Counted from the first letter of the stretch, positions 15,196 to 23,784 are shown. The stretch: DNA of 64,000 bases from Halanaerobium saccharolyticum subsp. saccharolyticum DSM 6643 (GCF_000350165.1 NZ_CAUI01000015.1:1-64000), one strand, 5' to 3'. Notes: generated by a model not told the origin, from the sequence alone. Made by a program: numbers and translations.

Positions 15196-15391
15196 TTATT
15201 TTGGTAACTTCACATAACATTCAGCTTTTCATAATCTGACATGGCACAAGTTCAGAAAATGTTTTCTTGAAAGTATCTCGTGTAACAATTTTTAGTTCTT
15301 TTTAAAGTTGGAGATATATCACAGAAAAATAGTTTTAGAGTAAGAAGTGTATGATGATAATAAAATATTATAAAAAAAGGTGGTATAAACA

Positions 15392-16075
15392 TTGAAATTT
15401 ATTGATTTAAGTCATTATTTTGAGAATAATATGCCAGGATTTAAGATGAAAAATGAAGATGGTACTTATACTAAATATACTGCAAATATAAAACCATTTT
15501 TAACTCATGAAGAATCAAAACCTAAATATCAGGGAAAAGCTTCTTTTGAAATAACAGAAATTTTATTTCAAACTTCAATTGGTACTTATATTGATTCACC
15601 TTATCATAGATACCCAGATGGTAGAGATATTAGTGAAATTAAAATTAATGAGGTAATTCTAGCGGGGGTTGTTATAGATGTCCGAGGAAGAAATGAATTT
15701 GAATCAGTAGATTCAGATATTATTCCAAATGATTTAGAGTTAGAAGATAAAGCGGTTTTATTTAATTTTGGATGGGATAAATATTGGGGTGATGATAAAT
15801 ATCATTCATATCCATATATATCAGAAGAATTAATCGAATATTTAATTGATAGAGGAGTAAGACTTGTTGGGGTTGATACATTAAATATTGATAGTTCAAG
15901 GAAAATGAAACGTCCTGCTCATACTTTATTACTTAAGAATGAAATTTTTATAGTAGAGAATTTAACAGGATTAGAAGAATTATATGGGAAAAAATTTAGA
16001 TTTTTTGCAGTTCCTTTAAAAGCTAAAAATGTTGCTGCTTTATCAATTAGAGCTTTTGCAGAAATTTTAGAGTAA
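15392..16075 (+). CDS. Cyclase-family (kynurenine formamidase-like) protein (227 aa)
   Basis: A TTG start follows AAAAAAAGGTGG. The protein has the PF04199 cyclase/arylformamidase fold: I-D-L-S-H-Y-F near the start, a metal-site region T-S-I-G-T-Y-I-D-S-P-Y-H near residue 72, and V-G-V-D-T-L-N-I-D near 162. In classical members the metal site is H-x-G-T-H-x-D-x-P-x-H. Here the first histidine is serine and the second tyrosine, so metal binding and catalysis may be altered. The substrate cannot be told. It lies within the eroded end of the cassette region, with no attC directly following. Confidence 0.8.
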   Translation: MKFIDLSHYFENNMPGFKMKNEDGTYTKYTANIKPFLTHEESKPKYQGKASFEITEILFQTSIGTYIDSPYHRYPDGRDISEIKINEVILAGVVIDVRGRNEFESVDSDIIPNDLELEDKAVLFNFGWDKYWGDDKYHSYPYISEELIEYLIDRGVRLVGVDTLNIDSSRKMKRPAHTLLLKNEIFIVENLTGLEELYGKKFRFFAVPLKAKNVAALSIRAFAEILE

Positions 16076-16208
16076 TTATAGGTAATAAAATATATGTGAT
16101 ATAGAGAATATGCTTGTTAAGCTCACTTATTCTTAGTGTCCCATTTTCTTTATCTAAAACTGCCAAGAAAAATCCATCCAAGCTATGCATTGGGTTGAGA
16201 TGAATTGG

Positions 16209-16310
16209 CTATTTACTTTGATTTTCAATATATTTTTTGATTATCTCAATAGTAGCATCACCCGTAGATACAATATAGTAGCTCCTAGACCAAAAATTAA
16301 ACCTCCATTT
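16209..16310 (-). pseudogene. C-terminal stump of an IS200/IS605 tnpA (Y1 transposase)
   Basis: The minus strand reads K-W-R-F-N-F-W-S-R-S-Y-Y-I-V-S-T-G-D-A-T-I and continues I-K-K-Y-I-E-N-Q, the conserved end of the IS200-type transposase TnpA. The N-terminal part with the catalytic HUH motif is gone. The homology stops where the second tnpB element begins, so either that element inserted into tnpA or a deletion joined them. Confidence 0.8.
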
Positions 16311-16330
16311 TTCTTTTACATACAAACATA

Positions 16331-17329
16331 GCGGTTATCATTTAAATTTAAGCCTAAATTAAACCATAAGCAGTTAGTGATAATTAGGGAATTAGCCTGG
16401 CATTGCTCTAAATTATATAATACAGTTAATTATAAAGTAAAAAATAATAAAGAGCAAAAACCTGTCTATACTCAATTAGAAAAACAGTTTAAAAATAACT
16501 GGCATAATGAATACCTTCATTATCATAATAGACAGCAGGCATTAAAACAATTAGCTCAGGACTGGAAAAGTTTTTTTGCTTCTCTCAAAGATTATAAAAA
16601 GAATCCTCAAAAATATAAAGGGCAGCCAGGACCACCAAATTTTAAACATCTGAACAGCAACCCCTGTGAAATAATATTTACCAACTTAGCTATTAGAATT
16701 AGAGATAATAAATTGCTTTTGTCCTTATCTAAAAAGATACAATCTAAATATAATGTGAAGGCTCTTAATTTTGAGCTGCCTGAAGCAGTTCAAAGCATTG
16801 TAGATTTAGATGCTGTTCAGCAGATAAAGATCAAGCAGGATCACATCTCTAAAAAATGGTATCTTTTAATTATCTACAAAGTTAAAGAAGCAAAAGAAAG
16901 TAAGAAATCCAACATGATGGCAGTAGATAATGAAACAGCTGGGTACCAGTAAAATTAAAGATACCAGCGAGATAAAAAGACTAAGATTAAAGAGAAGAAA
17001 TTATATTAGAGATTATCTCCATAAAGCAAGTTGGGAAATAGTTGATTTAGCAGTTGAAAATAAGGTGTCTGCTATTGTAATCGGAGATATAAAAATATTA
17101 AGCAAAGCAGCAAGTTTAAGTCTTTTGTCCAAATACCAATTCAGAGATTAAAAGAATTAATTGAATATAAAGCTAAATTAAATGGTATCAAGGTTGTTAA
17201 AATTAATGAAAGTTATACCTCTGGCTGTAGTGCACTAGATCTAGAAAAAACAAATGTATTCTCAGACCTATTAAACAGGCGAGAGATAATGGATATGTGG
17301 CCAATCCTTCAAAATTAAGGGTATCCTAA
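16331..17329 (+). pseudogene. tnpB: Decayed tnpB
   Basis: This copy matches the intact tnpB closely but carries at least four lesions. The ATG is lost. About 130 bases are deleted after A-V-D, removing the region after the first RuvC aspartate. One A is missing in the A-run near 17093, which shifts the frame. A further deletion of about 130 bases near 17250 removes the T-S-C-S-x-L-D to N-A-D region. No active nuclease can be made. Confidence 0.9.
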
Positions 17330-17480
17330 TAACTTAGGTGGCGACTTAAAAACCAAACATCTTGTAAACTAACCTAGTATTATAGGTTGAGTTTTAATCT
17401 ATATGAAGTAGTTAGAAGCACCATCCGACGCGAAGCTAGTATCTTTGATGAAAATCTATGATTTAGGTGGTGAGGTTCAC
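17330..17480 (+). ncRNA. Predicted omega-RNA / right end of the decayed copy
   Basis: The sequence matches 14676-14826 with only a few substitutions, including the CCGACGCGAAGC core and the GGTGGTGAGGTTCAC end. The guide region starting at 17481 (GTTCTATCATCCC) differs from that of the intact copy. If transcribed, it could load onto the intact TnpB. Confidence 0.6.
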
Positions 17481-17481
17481 G

Positions 17482-17592
17482 TTCTATCATCCCGAATTAG
17501 ATACTTATTTAATTGGAAATTTTAATGATACTTCATATATAAGAAAAGGTCTTAAGTTTATGAAAAATATTATTAAAGAATTATTAAAATAA
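17482..17592 (+). pseudogene. C-terminal tail of a serine hydrolase (beta-lactamase family)
   Basis: A 36-residue open tail starts F-Y-H-P-E-L-D-T-Y-L-I-G-N-F-N and ends in L-L-K followed by the stop. This pattern is typical of the C-terminus of class C beta-lactamase-like serine hydrolases. The rest of the gene has been removed by the TnpB element. The stop is followed directly by remains of an attC site, so this was probably a cassette gene. Confidence 0.6.
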
Positions 17593-17604
17593 CAGATAAT
17601 AAAA

Positions 17605-17668
17605 AACACAAGATTTACGCCAGTTACTGGCAGAATTAGGTACAAGCAAATATCCCAGGGACATCGAT
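17605..17668 (+). repeat. 3' half of a degenerate long-family attC
   Basis: The segment TTTACGCCAGTTACTGGCAGAATTAGGTACAAGCAAATATCCCAGGG in the main aligns with the right half of the long-family attC sites. The R' GTTA core is replaced by ACATCG. It marks the former right-hand extent of the cassette array. Confidence 0.7.
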
Positions 17669-17716
17669 GTTAGCACTAAAAATAACTAGGCTATTTTAAA
17701 AAAGGGGGAATCATGA

Positions 17717-18649
17717 ATGAAGAAAAGAAGAATGGGAAGTACCGGTTTAAAGGTATCAGAAGTTGGTTTTGGAGCCTGGCAGTTGGGTAATACAAAGAAT
17801 TGGAAAGGCGCCACAGATAGAGAGGCGATCAAACTTGTTCATAAAGCTATAGATTTAGGATGTAATTTTTTTGATACTGCTCCAAACTATGCAGGTGGGA
17901 AGAGTGAAGAACTTTTAGGTAAGGCTTTAAAGGGGAAAAGAGAGCAAGTAATAATCAGTACTAAGTTTGGCCATTTCGCTGATGGACATACAGATTATCG
18001 CCCTTCTTTAATCAAGAATTCGGTCGAGAACAGTTTGAGAAAGCTTCAGACAGACTACCTTGACTCCCTATTGCTACATAGTCCACCTCATGGAATTATG
18101 AGAGGGGAGCAGAATCATTATCAAATTTTAGAGGAATTGAAACAGTCTGGTAAGATTAAAAGTTATGGTGTATCTGTTGATACTAGTACAGAAATGAAAT
18201 ATGTTTTAGAAAATAGTGATTCAGAAATCTTGGAGATATTTTTTAATATTTTTCATCAAGATACTAAAGATGCTTTCCCTTTAGTTAAAGAAAAGGATGT
18301 CGGGCTAATAGTAAAAGTTCCTTTAGATTCAGGTTGGTTAACTGGTAAATATGATCACAATAGTGAATTTTCAGGTATAAGAGAACGCTGGTCACCTCAG
18401 GTTATTAAAAGAAGGGCAGATTTGGTTGAGAGGGTGAAGGAAATAAAGAGTGAAAGTAATAGTATGGTTCAAGAAGCTTTAGAATATATATTGAGTTATC
18501 CCGAGGTTTCGACAGTTATTCCGGGTGTTAGGAATGAGAAACAGTTAAAGGAAAATTTGAGTGCATCTGATAATATAACTTCAGAGAGGGTTAAAGAGTA
18601 TGAGAAACTCTATAGTGAAAATATAGAGGATAATTTATTGCCTTGGTAA
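17717..18649 (+). CDS. Aldo/keto reductase (310 aa)
   Basis: This is an NAD(P)H-dependent oxidoreductase of the AKR superfamily with the TIM-barrel fold. The catalytic tetrad is visible: Asp in F-F-D-T-A-P-N, Tyr in N-Y-A-G-G-K-S-E, Lys in I-S-T-K-F-G-H and His in L-L-L-H-S-P-P. The C-terminal V-I-P-G-V-R segment is part of the cofactor site. Length is normal for the family. The start follows GGGGGAATC. It is the first intact gene beyond the eroded cassette region, stands alone and ends in a terminator. Its substrate cannot be predicted. Confidence 0.93.
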   Translation: MKKRRMGSTGLKVSEVGFGAWQLGNTKNWKGATDREAIKLVHKAIDLGCNFFDTAPNYAGGKSEELLGKALKGKREQVIISTKFGHFADGHTDYRPSLIKNSVENSLRKLQTDYLDSLLLHSPPHGIMRGEQNHYQILEELKQSGKIKSYGVSVDTSTEMKYVLENSDSEILEIFFNIFHQDTKDAFPLVKEKDVGLIVKVPLDSGWLTGKYDHNSEFSGIRERWSPQVIKRRADLVERVKEIKSESNSMVQEALEYILSYPEVSTVIPGVRNEKQLKENLSASDNITSERVKEYEKLYSENIEDNLLPW

Positions 18650-18655
18650 GGAAGA

Positions 18656-18687
18656 TAGGGTTGGCCTAGCGCTGACCCTTTTTTTTG
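18656..18687 (+). terminator. Terminator after the aldo/keto reductase
   Basis: A stem AGGGT/ACCCT with additional GGC/GC pairing is followed by TTTTTTTTG, just past the stop codon. Confidence 0.8.
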
Positions 18688-19122
18688 TTTAAGGCACAGT
18701 CACATTGGAATCCTAGGGAGCTTATGTAATATTATGCTAAGTAATCACTGCTACTGTAACATCAATTTCCACCCATGACTACTTCAACAGCATCAATGTG
18801 TGTATAATGTTTTTGATGTTGATGCAGGTGTTTTTTCCTATTAAAAGAATTATATTATTAATGTCTTTAATTAATAAAGATATAATAATCTTAAAGGAAA
18901 TAGAAAAATGGTACAATAAGGATCTAATTTAAGAAAATTTATATCTTGATTTATCTTCAATTTATCAAAATTGCTTACTTTCATAAAAGGTTTAATTTTT
19001 CTATACCAAAATCATTTATCAGAACTTATTATTCTTTTGGGTTATTATTTCTTGACCCTTCCCTTAGTGGAGCATTTATACTTATATTTACAAGAACAGA
19101 TGTGTGAAAGGAGCTAGTATTT
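18688..19122. other. Long intergenic stretch without a gene
   Basis: About 430 bases carry no convincing frame. There is a GCATCAA...TTGATGC inverted repeat near 18790-18830 followed by GTTTTTTCC, which could be a terminator, and otherwise AT-rich sequence leading to the MerR gene. No clear promoter stands out. Confidence 0.5.
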
Positions 19123-19926
19123 ATGTATCAAATAGGAGAATTCTCTAAAATAAACAGAATAACTGTTAAAACACTAAGATATTATGACAGAGTAGGATTA
19201 TTGAAACCAGCATTTGTAAATGATGATAATGGATACCGTTATTATACTTCTGAACAATTACCAATAATACACAAAATTATTGCTTTAAGGCAGATGGACT
19301 TTTCCATTAATGAAATTCTAGATTTACTTAAAGGTGAAAATGATAATATTATTTTTGAGAACAAGAAAGAAAAAATCCTAAATGATATTCAAGAAAAGAA
19401 AAAACAATTAACACAAATCACACATTATCTTGAAAAAAATAGGGAGGGATTTAAGATGAGTTATGAAGTTTTATTAAAAGAATTACCAGAGGTTATTGTT
19501 TATGCAAAAAGAATGATGATACCTAATTATGATTATTATTTTGAGGCTGTACCTAAGATTGGTAAAGAAATTAGTGAAGTAAATCCTGGTTTAAAATGTG
19601 CTAAGCCAAACTATTGTTTTACAATTTATCTTGATGGAGAGTACAAAGAAAAAGACTTTAAGGTAGAGATTTGCGAGGCAGTTACTAGTTTTGGGAAAGA
19701 AACTGATGAGATTAAATTTAAAAAGATTAATAAAGTTGATAATGCTGCTTGTGTCTTTCACAAAGGTTCTTATGATAAGATAGGGGAGGCATATGCTCAT
19801 CTCTTTAAATGGATTGAAGATAATAACTATATTGCTAGTAATAAACCAAGAGAATCATATATTGATGGCATTTGGAATAAAGAAAATGTATCAGATTGGT
19901 TAACAGAAATACAAGTACCTCTTTAG
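19123..19926 (+). CDS. MerR-family regulator with GyrI-like effector domain (267 aa)
   Basis: The start follows AAAGGAGC. Residues 1-70 form a MerR winged helix: I-G-E-F-S-K-I-N, then T-L-R-Y-Y-D-R-V-G-L-L-K-P and G-Y-R-Y-Y. A coiled-coil dimer helix follows to about residue 105. The C-terminal 155 residues look like a GyrI/AraC-type effector-binding domain, which puts the protein in the BmrR class that binds hydrophobic or cationic drugs. No efflux pump gene is adjacent. It may regulate itself or the DUF924 gene 45 bases downstream. Confidence 0.88.
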   Translation: MYQIGEFSKINRITVKTLRYYDRVGLLKPAFVNDDNGYRYYTSEQLPIIHKIIALRQMDFSINEILDLLKGENDNIIFENKKEKILNDIQEKKKQLTQITHYLEKNREGFKMSYEVLLKELPEVIVYAKRMMIPNYDYYFEAVPKIGKEISEVNPGLKCAKPNYCFTIYLDGEYKEKDFKVEICEAVTSFGKETDEIKFKKINKVDNAACVFHKGSYDKIGEAYAHLFKWIEDNNYIASNKPRESYIDGIWNKENVSDWLTEIQVPL

Positions 19927-19970
19927 AAATTATAATATAATATCTAAAATCAAAAGGAGCTAAGATTAAA

Positions 19971-20516
19971 ATGACTAATAAAAGTAGAGAAATAATAAAG
20001 TTCTGGTTTGAAGAATTAAGTCCAAAACAGTGGTTTATTTCATCTGAAGAGCTTGATGCCCAAATTTTTGAACGTTTCGGTGAGATTCATGATGCTGCAG
20101 TTAGGGGAGAACTGGAATCTTGGCGAGCGACTCCAGAAGGAAGCCTTGCAGAAATAATTGTGCTGGATCAATTCTCGCGAAACATTTATCGAGGACAGCC
20201 TGGCGCCTTTGCAAATGACCTTGCCGCTTTAGTTCTGGCCCAGGAAGCTATTAGAAAAGACTTCCACACTGAGGTTGAAACTTTTAAGCGCAGTTTCTTC
20301 TATATGCCATTTATGCACAGTGAATCCTCCAAAATACACGAAAGAGCAGTTAAACTTTTCGATGAGCCGGGTATGGAGGAATACTTAGATTATGAATTCA
20401 AGCACAAAAAAATAATAGAACGATTTGGAAGATATCCACACCGCAATCAAATACTCGGACGCAGTTCTACTTCCGAAGAAATTGAATTCCTTTCTCAGCC
20501 AGGCTCTTCCTTTTAA
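19971..20516 (+). CDS. DUF924 family protein (181 aa)
   Basis: The start follows AAAAGGAGC. The whole length matches DUF924, an all-helical TPR-like family of unknown biochemical role: I-I-K-F-W-F near the start, then L-D-Q-F-S-R-N-I-Y-R-G-Q near residue 65, F-M-H-S-E near 120 and F-G-R-Y-P-H-R-N near 155. The codon use is more GC-rich (GCC, CTG, CGC, GAG) than that of its neighbours, suggesting recent acquisition. Confidence 0.88.
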   Translation: MTNKSREIIKFWFEELSPKQWFISSEELDAQIFERFGEIHDAAVRGELESWRATPEGSLAEIIVLDQFSRNIYRGQPGAFANDLAALVLAQEAIRKDFHTEVETFKRSFFYMPFMHSESSKIHERAVKLFDEPGMEEYLDYEFKHKKIIERFGRYPHRNQILGRSSTSEEIEFLSQPGSSF

Positions 20517-20592
20517 CTGTATTTAAGAAATGATATTGTTTTTTGGCAGAAAATAGATGCCTATTCTAATTTAATTATTAAATAAGTAATGG

Positions 20593-20598
20593 TATAAT
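20593..20598 (+). promoter_or_regulatory. Extended -10 promoter element before the UbiA-family gene
   Basis: TGGTATAAT forms an extended -10 about 33 bases before the start codon. The -35 region is poor, as is common with extended -10 promoters. Confidence 0.45.
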
Positions 20599-20630
20599 AA
20601 AAGAAACTAGAAACCAAAAAGGTGAATACT

Positions 20631-21488
20631 ATGCCTAATTATAAAAAAATAAAGGGACTAATAGAATTATTACGGCCAGAATTGCCTTTTGCTGCAGGAA
20701 TCTCTGTAATTATAGGAGAAATTATCACACTTGGTAAATTACCTTCTTTATCAGAATTATTTTTGGGTTTTATGTGGGGTTTTTTACTATCTGGATCGGC
20801 AATGATTTTAAATGACTTTTTTGATATTGAAGTGGATAAAATTAATGCACCAAATAGACCTCTACCCTCAGGATTGGTTTCTTCAAATACTGCTATAGTC
20901 TTTACTATTATTATAAGCTTGCTTGGATTGGTCATATCTTTTTTTATTAATAAAGCAGCTATTTTATTATATATAATTTTTTGGTTTATTGGTTTCCTAT
21001 ATAATTGGAAGTTAAAAGAAAAAGGTTTGTTGGGTAATTTATTTGTTAGTTCCTCAGTTGCAGTTACTATTATTCTTGGAGCGATAGCAGTTGGTAATCC
21101 CTGGAATGAGGCTGTTCTGATTTTTAGTCTAATGCTTTTTGTTTTTGACCTTGGAGAAGAAATTGCAGCAGATGCAATGGATATTGAGGGAGACAAAAAG
21201 AGAAATATAAAATCAATTGCAATACTTATTGGGAGACAAAAAGCCCTTAATATTTCATTCTTATTATTTATGATTTATATTATCTTAAGTTTTATACCAG
21301 TAATTTTAAATTTATTTGGAATCAGTTATTTAATTATTATTTCTTTAACAAATAGTATGATCTTAATTTGGGGGATAAAACTCATTAAAAGTTCAACTAT
21401 CAAAGAAGGTCGGATTTATGTTCGCAGATTATATCTTAGTGGCCTTTTGGGATTTCTTTTAATTATTATAAGTATGATTGTTATATAG
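20631..21488 (+). CDS. UbiA-family prenyltransferase (285 aa)
   Basis: I prefer the ATG at 20631, which AAAAGGTG precedes; an in-frame GTG lies at 20622. The protein has about eight membrane helices. The prenyl-diphosphate and Mg binding motifs of UbiA enzymes are present: N-D-F-F-D-I-E-V-D near residue 63 with N-R-P-L-P-S-G after it, and D-A-M-D-I-E-G-D near 180. UbiA enzymes attach prenyl chains to aromatic or glycerol-phosphate acceptors in the membrane. The likely acceptor here is unknown; geranylgeranylglyceryl-phosphate-type and quinone-type members are both possible. Confidence 0.88.
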   Translation: MPNYKKIKGLIELLRPELPFAAGISVIIGEIITLGKLPSLSELFLGFMWGFLLSGSAMILNDFFDIEVDKINAPNRPLPSGLVSSNTAIVFTIIISLLGLVISFFINKAAILLYIIFWFIGFLYNWKLKEKGLLGNLFVSSSVAVTIILGAIAVGNPWNEAVLIFSLMLFVFDLGEEIAADAMDIEGDKKRNIKSIAILIGRQKALNISFLLFMIYIILSFIPVILNLFGISYLIIISLTNSMILIWGIKLIKSSTIKEGRIYVRRLYLSGLLGFLLIIISMIVI

Positions 21489-21582
21489 ATTTACAGGGAC
21501 TAAAGCGATTTAATATAAAAATAATTTAAAGTCTAACTAGAAACACTTAAATCTTATTTTTTAAAAAACAAGGAGAGAAAAG

Positions 21583-21999
21583 ATGAATATTCCAAAAGAT
21601 ATCATAGAATTGATAGAAAATGAAAATTTATGTGCAATGGCTACCTGTTTGGAGAATAAACCCTACTTATCACTAATGAATTTTACCTATTTAGAAAACG
21701 AAAATAAAATTATTTTAAGCAGTAGAAAAAATAGCAGAAAATATTCTAATATTCAAAAAAACAAAAACATATCCTTGCTGATATCCTCAAGTTCTAATAA
21801 ACAGAGTGCAACTCTTTTAGGAACTGCTGTGACAATAGATGATAAAAACGAAAAGAAATATACAGAAATGCATAAGGAAAATATTAATATGCCTCAATTC
21901 ATCTCAGGTAATAATATAGGTTTAATTGTTTTTAGCATTGAAGAAATTATTATTTCAGACAGTCAGGATCAGGTTAAATATATTAAAGAGGATGAGTAA
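21583..21999 (+). CDS. Pyridoxamine 5'-phosphate oxidase-like flavoprotein (138 aa)
   Basis: The start follows AAGGAGAG. The protein has the split beta-barrel pattern of the PNPOx-like family: C-A-M-A-T-C near residue 18, then a strand-rich region with L-S-S-R-K-N-S-R-K-Y and S-L-L-I-S. Members bind FMN or F420, and many have no known substrate. The stop overlaps the start region of the next flavoprotein gene, so the two are probably co-translated. Confidence 0.82.
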   Translation: MNIPKDIIELIENENLCAMATCLENKPYLSLMNFTYLENENKIILSSRKNSRKYSNIQKNKNISLLISSSSNKQSATLLGTAVTIDDKNEKKYTEMHKENINMPQFISGNNIGLIVFSIEEIIISDSQDQVKYIKEDE

Positions 22000-22000
22000 A

Positions 22001-22522
22001 ATGAAAATTGAAGTTGATTATTTGGAATTTATGTGGCCAATGAGGCACTTTCTGATAACTTGTGGAGATATTGAAGGTAAATCAAATATAATTGCTGTTA
22101 GTTTTTGTATGCCAGTAGCAAAAGAGCCTCCACTTATTGCTTGTGCAATAGGCAAAGACTTCTATTCTTCTAAATTAATCGAAGACACAAAAGAATTTAT
22201 AGTAAATGTTCCTTCAAAAGAACTTAAAAAAGAAATATATTATTGTGGTTTTCACTCAGGCTATCAAGTGGATAAATTTAAGGAAACTGCTTTAACTAAA
22301 AAACCAGCTGTAAAAGTAAAGGTCCCTATTATTGATGAATGTATAGCTTATATGGAATGTAAGGTTACACAAAAAATAATAACAGGAGATAAAAATCTGT
22401 TTATAGGTGAAGTAATAGAAGCAAAAGCTGATGAAGATATAGTCAAGGGAGAAAGAAAAATTGAATATGCAAAAGGGGATTTCCCGAGAAAAGTATATGC
22501 TACACGATTTAATAAAAAATAA
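22001..22522 (+). CDS. Flavin reductase-like domain protein (173 aa)
   Basis: Two starts are possible, ATG at 21992 and ATG at 22001. The latter is better spaced from AAAGAGG. The sequence matches the flavin reductase-like FMN-binding family: W-P-M-R-H-F-L-I-T-C, then I-I-A-V-S-F-C-M-P-V, P-P-L-I-A-C-A-I and F-I-V-N-V-P. It likely binds FMN non-covalently and uses it for electron transfer. It follows the PNPOx-like gene without a gap and precedes msrA by 11 bases, which suggests one operon. Confidence 0.87.
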   Translation: MKIEVDYLEFMWPMRHFLITCGDIEGKSNIIAVSFCMPVAKEPPLIACAIGKDFYSSKLIEDTKEFIVNVPSKELKKEIYYCGFHSGYQVDKFKETALTKKPAVKVKVPIIDECIAYMECKVTQKIITGDKNLFIGEVIEAKADEDIVKGERKIEYAKGDFPRKVYATRFNKK

Positions 22523-22533
22523 AGGAGTCGATT

Positions 22534-23001
22534 ATGAAAGTAATATATTTTGCAGGAGGATGTCTATGGGGTGTACAGGCTTTCATTAAAACTTTGCCTG
22601 GGGTTAAAATGACTGAAGCTGGCAGAGCAAATGGAAAAACTAAAACGCTTGCTGTTGATTACGATGGTTATGCTGAATGTGTAAAAACCAAATATGATCC
22701 AAACATAGTGTCTTTGGAGCAATTGATAGATTATTTCTTTGAAATTATTAACCCCTATAGTTTAAATAAACAGGGTAGTGATGTTGGCAAAAAATATCGC
22801 ACAGGTATCTACAGCAAAAATCCAAATGATTTGAAAAAAGCAAAAGAACATATTGGAAAAAGAAATGATTGTGACAGAATTGTTGTAGAAGTACTACCGC
22901 TGACTAATTATGTAAAAAGTGCTGAAGAACATCAAGATAGATTGGAAAAATGTCCGGATGATTACTGTCATATTCCTAAAAAATTACTGAATAAATACTA
23001 A
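22534..23001 (+). CDS. msrA: Peptide methionine-S-sulfoxide reductase MsrA (155 aa)
   Basis: The enzyme repairs oxidised methionine. The active-site motif is G-G-C-L-W-G-V-Q near residue 9, where most MsrA proteins have G-C-F-W-G. The catalytic cysteine and tryptophan are kept, and the phenylalanine is leucine. Further family segments are present: D-P-N-I-V-S-L-E-Q-L, then Y-R-T-G-I-Y and A-E-E-H-Q-D. It lies 11 bases after the flavin reductase-like gene behind AAAGGAG. At 155 residues it is typical for the stand-alone form. Confidence 0.92.
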   Translation: MKVIYFAGGCLWGVQAFIKTLPGVKMTEAGRANGKTKTLAVDYDGYAECVKTKYDPNIVSLEQLIDYFFEIINPYSLNKQGSDVGKKYRTGIYSKNPNDLKKAKEHIGKRNDCDRIVVEVLPLTNYVKSAEEHQDRLEKCPDDYCHIPKKLLNKY

Positions 23002-23082
23002 TTTTATTTATAAATAAATGATGACATCATCTATCCTAACCAGATTAATAATTGCTTTAAAATAAGAATAGCTCTCATATGC

Positions 23083-23111
23083 TTGACATTAAGCTTGTTT
23101 TTTCCTATAAT
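23083..23111 (+). promoter_or_regulatory. Consensus sigma-A promoter before the GNAT gene
   Basis: TTGACA and TATAAT, both perfect, are separated by exactly 17 bases. Transcription would begin near 23118, giving an untranslated leader of about 155 bases. Confidence 0.88.
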
Positions 23112-23275
23112 CTTTATTAGAAGATCAAGCCTAAGTTTTCTGCAGTATTTAAAAAAATAATAAATTTGATCAAAGTTTGATTTTATTTGTTTAAACTGGA
23201 ATTTGATACAATTTTAGGAATTGTTTCGAATTGCAGTTTTTCTATTTTACAAAACAAATCCAGGGGGAGAAAACT

Positions 23276-23773
23276 ATGGAGATTAGAATAATTGAAGATT
23301 TTGATCAAGAATTACTTGATAAGTTAGTAGAACTTGAAACTAGAACTTTTCGAGAATGTGGTTTATCAAAATGGGAGTTAGTTCCTTTGATTCAACACGG
23401 AAAACTAATAGTGCTATTTGATGATCAGGATCCAGTTGGGTTTTTAGAACTTATGAATGATTGGGATGATGAAGATACAGCTTATTTATATGCTTTAGCT
23501 ATAGAAGAAGATTATAGAAATCAGGGATTAGGAACTAAACTTATTAAATCAGGTATGGAATTATTAATTGAAGATGGTTATTCTAAAGCAAGTCTGACAG
23601 TTGATCCTGATAATGAGCCGGCTATTCATGTTTACAAAGATAAATTAGGATTTGAAAAGAAAAAACACGAAAATGATGTTTATGGAGAAGGAGTAGATCG
23701 CTATTATATGGAATTAGATTTAGCTGAATATGCTAAAAATAAAGATAATGATTTTATGAAAATAGCTTCATAA
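23276..23773 (+). CDS. GNAT-family N-acetyltransferase (165 aa)
   Basis: I chose the ATG at 23276 because GGGGGAG precedes it; the longer frame from 23231 lacks a ribosome binding site. The acetyl-CoA binding region is Y-A-L-A-I-E-E-D-Y-R-N-Q-G-L-G-T-K-L near residues 77-94. It is followed by S-L-T-V-D-P-D-N-E-P-A and Y-K-D-K-L-G-F. The substrate is unknown. The gene is monocistronic, with a strong promoter and its own terminator. Confidence 0.9.
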   Translation: MEIRIIEDFDQELLDKLVELETRTFRECGLSKWELVPLIQHGKLIVLFDDQDPVGFLELMNDWDDEDTAYLYALAIEEDYRNQGLGTKLIKSGMELLIEDGYSKASLTVDPDNEPAIHVYKDKLGFEKKKHENDVYGEGVDRYYMELDLAEYAKNKDNDFMKIAS

Positions 23774-23784
23774 GTTATATTTTT

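Larger units (their letters stand above)
16320..17480 (+). mobile_element. Second, decayed copy of the tnpB element
   Basis: The left end follows TTTTAC and starts ATACAAACAT exactly as in the copy at 13372. It then lacks the 40 bases holding the tnpB ribosome binding site and start. The right end is almost identical and terminates at the same GGTTCAC. Beyond it begins unrelated sequence encoding a serine-hydrolase tail. Confidence 0.75.

Noticed and set aside
20639-21196. Minus-strand frame of 185 codons
   Set aside because: It lies entirely inside the prenyltransferase gene, in antisense, with no ribosome binding site and an implausible composition.
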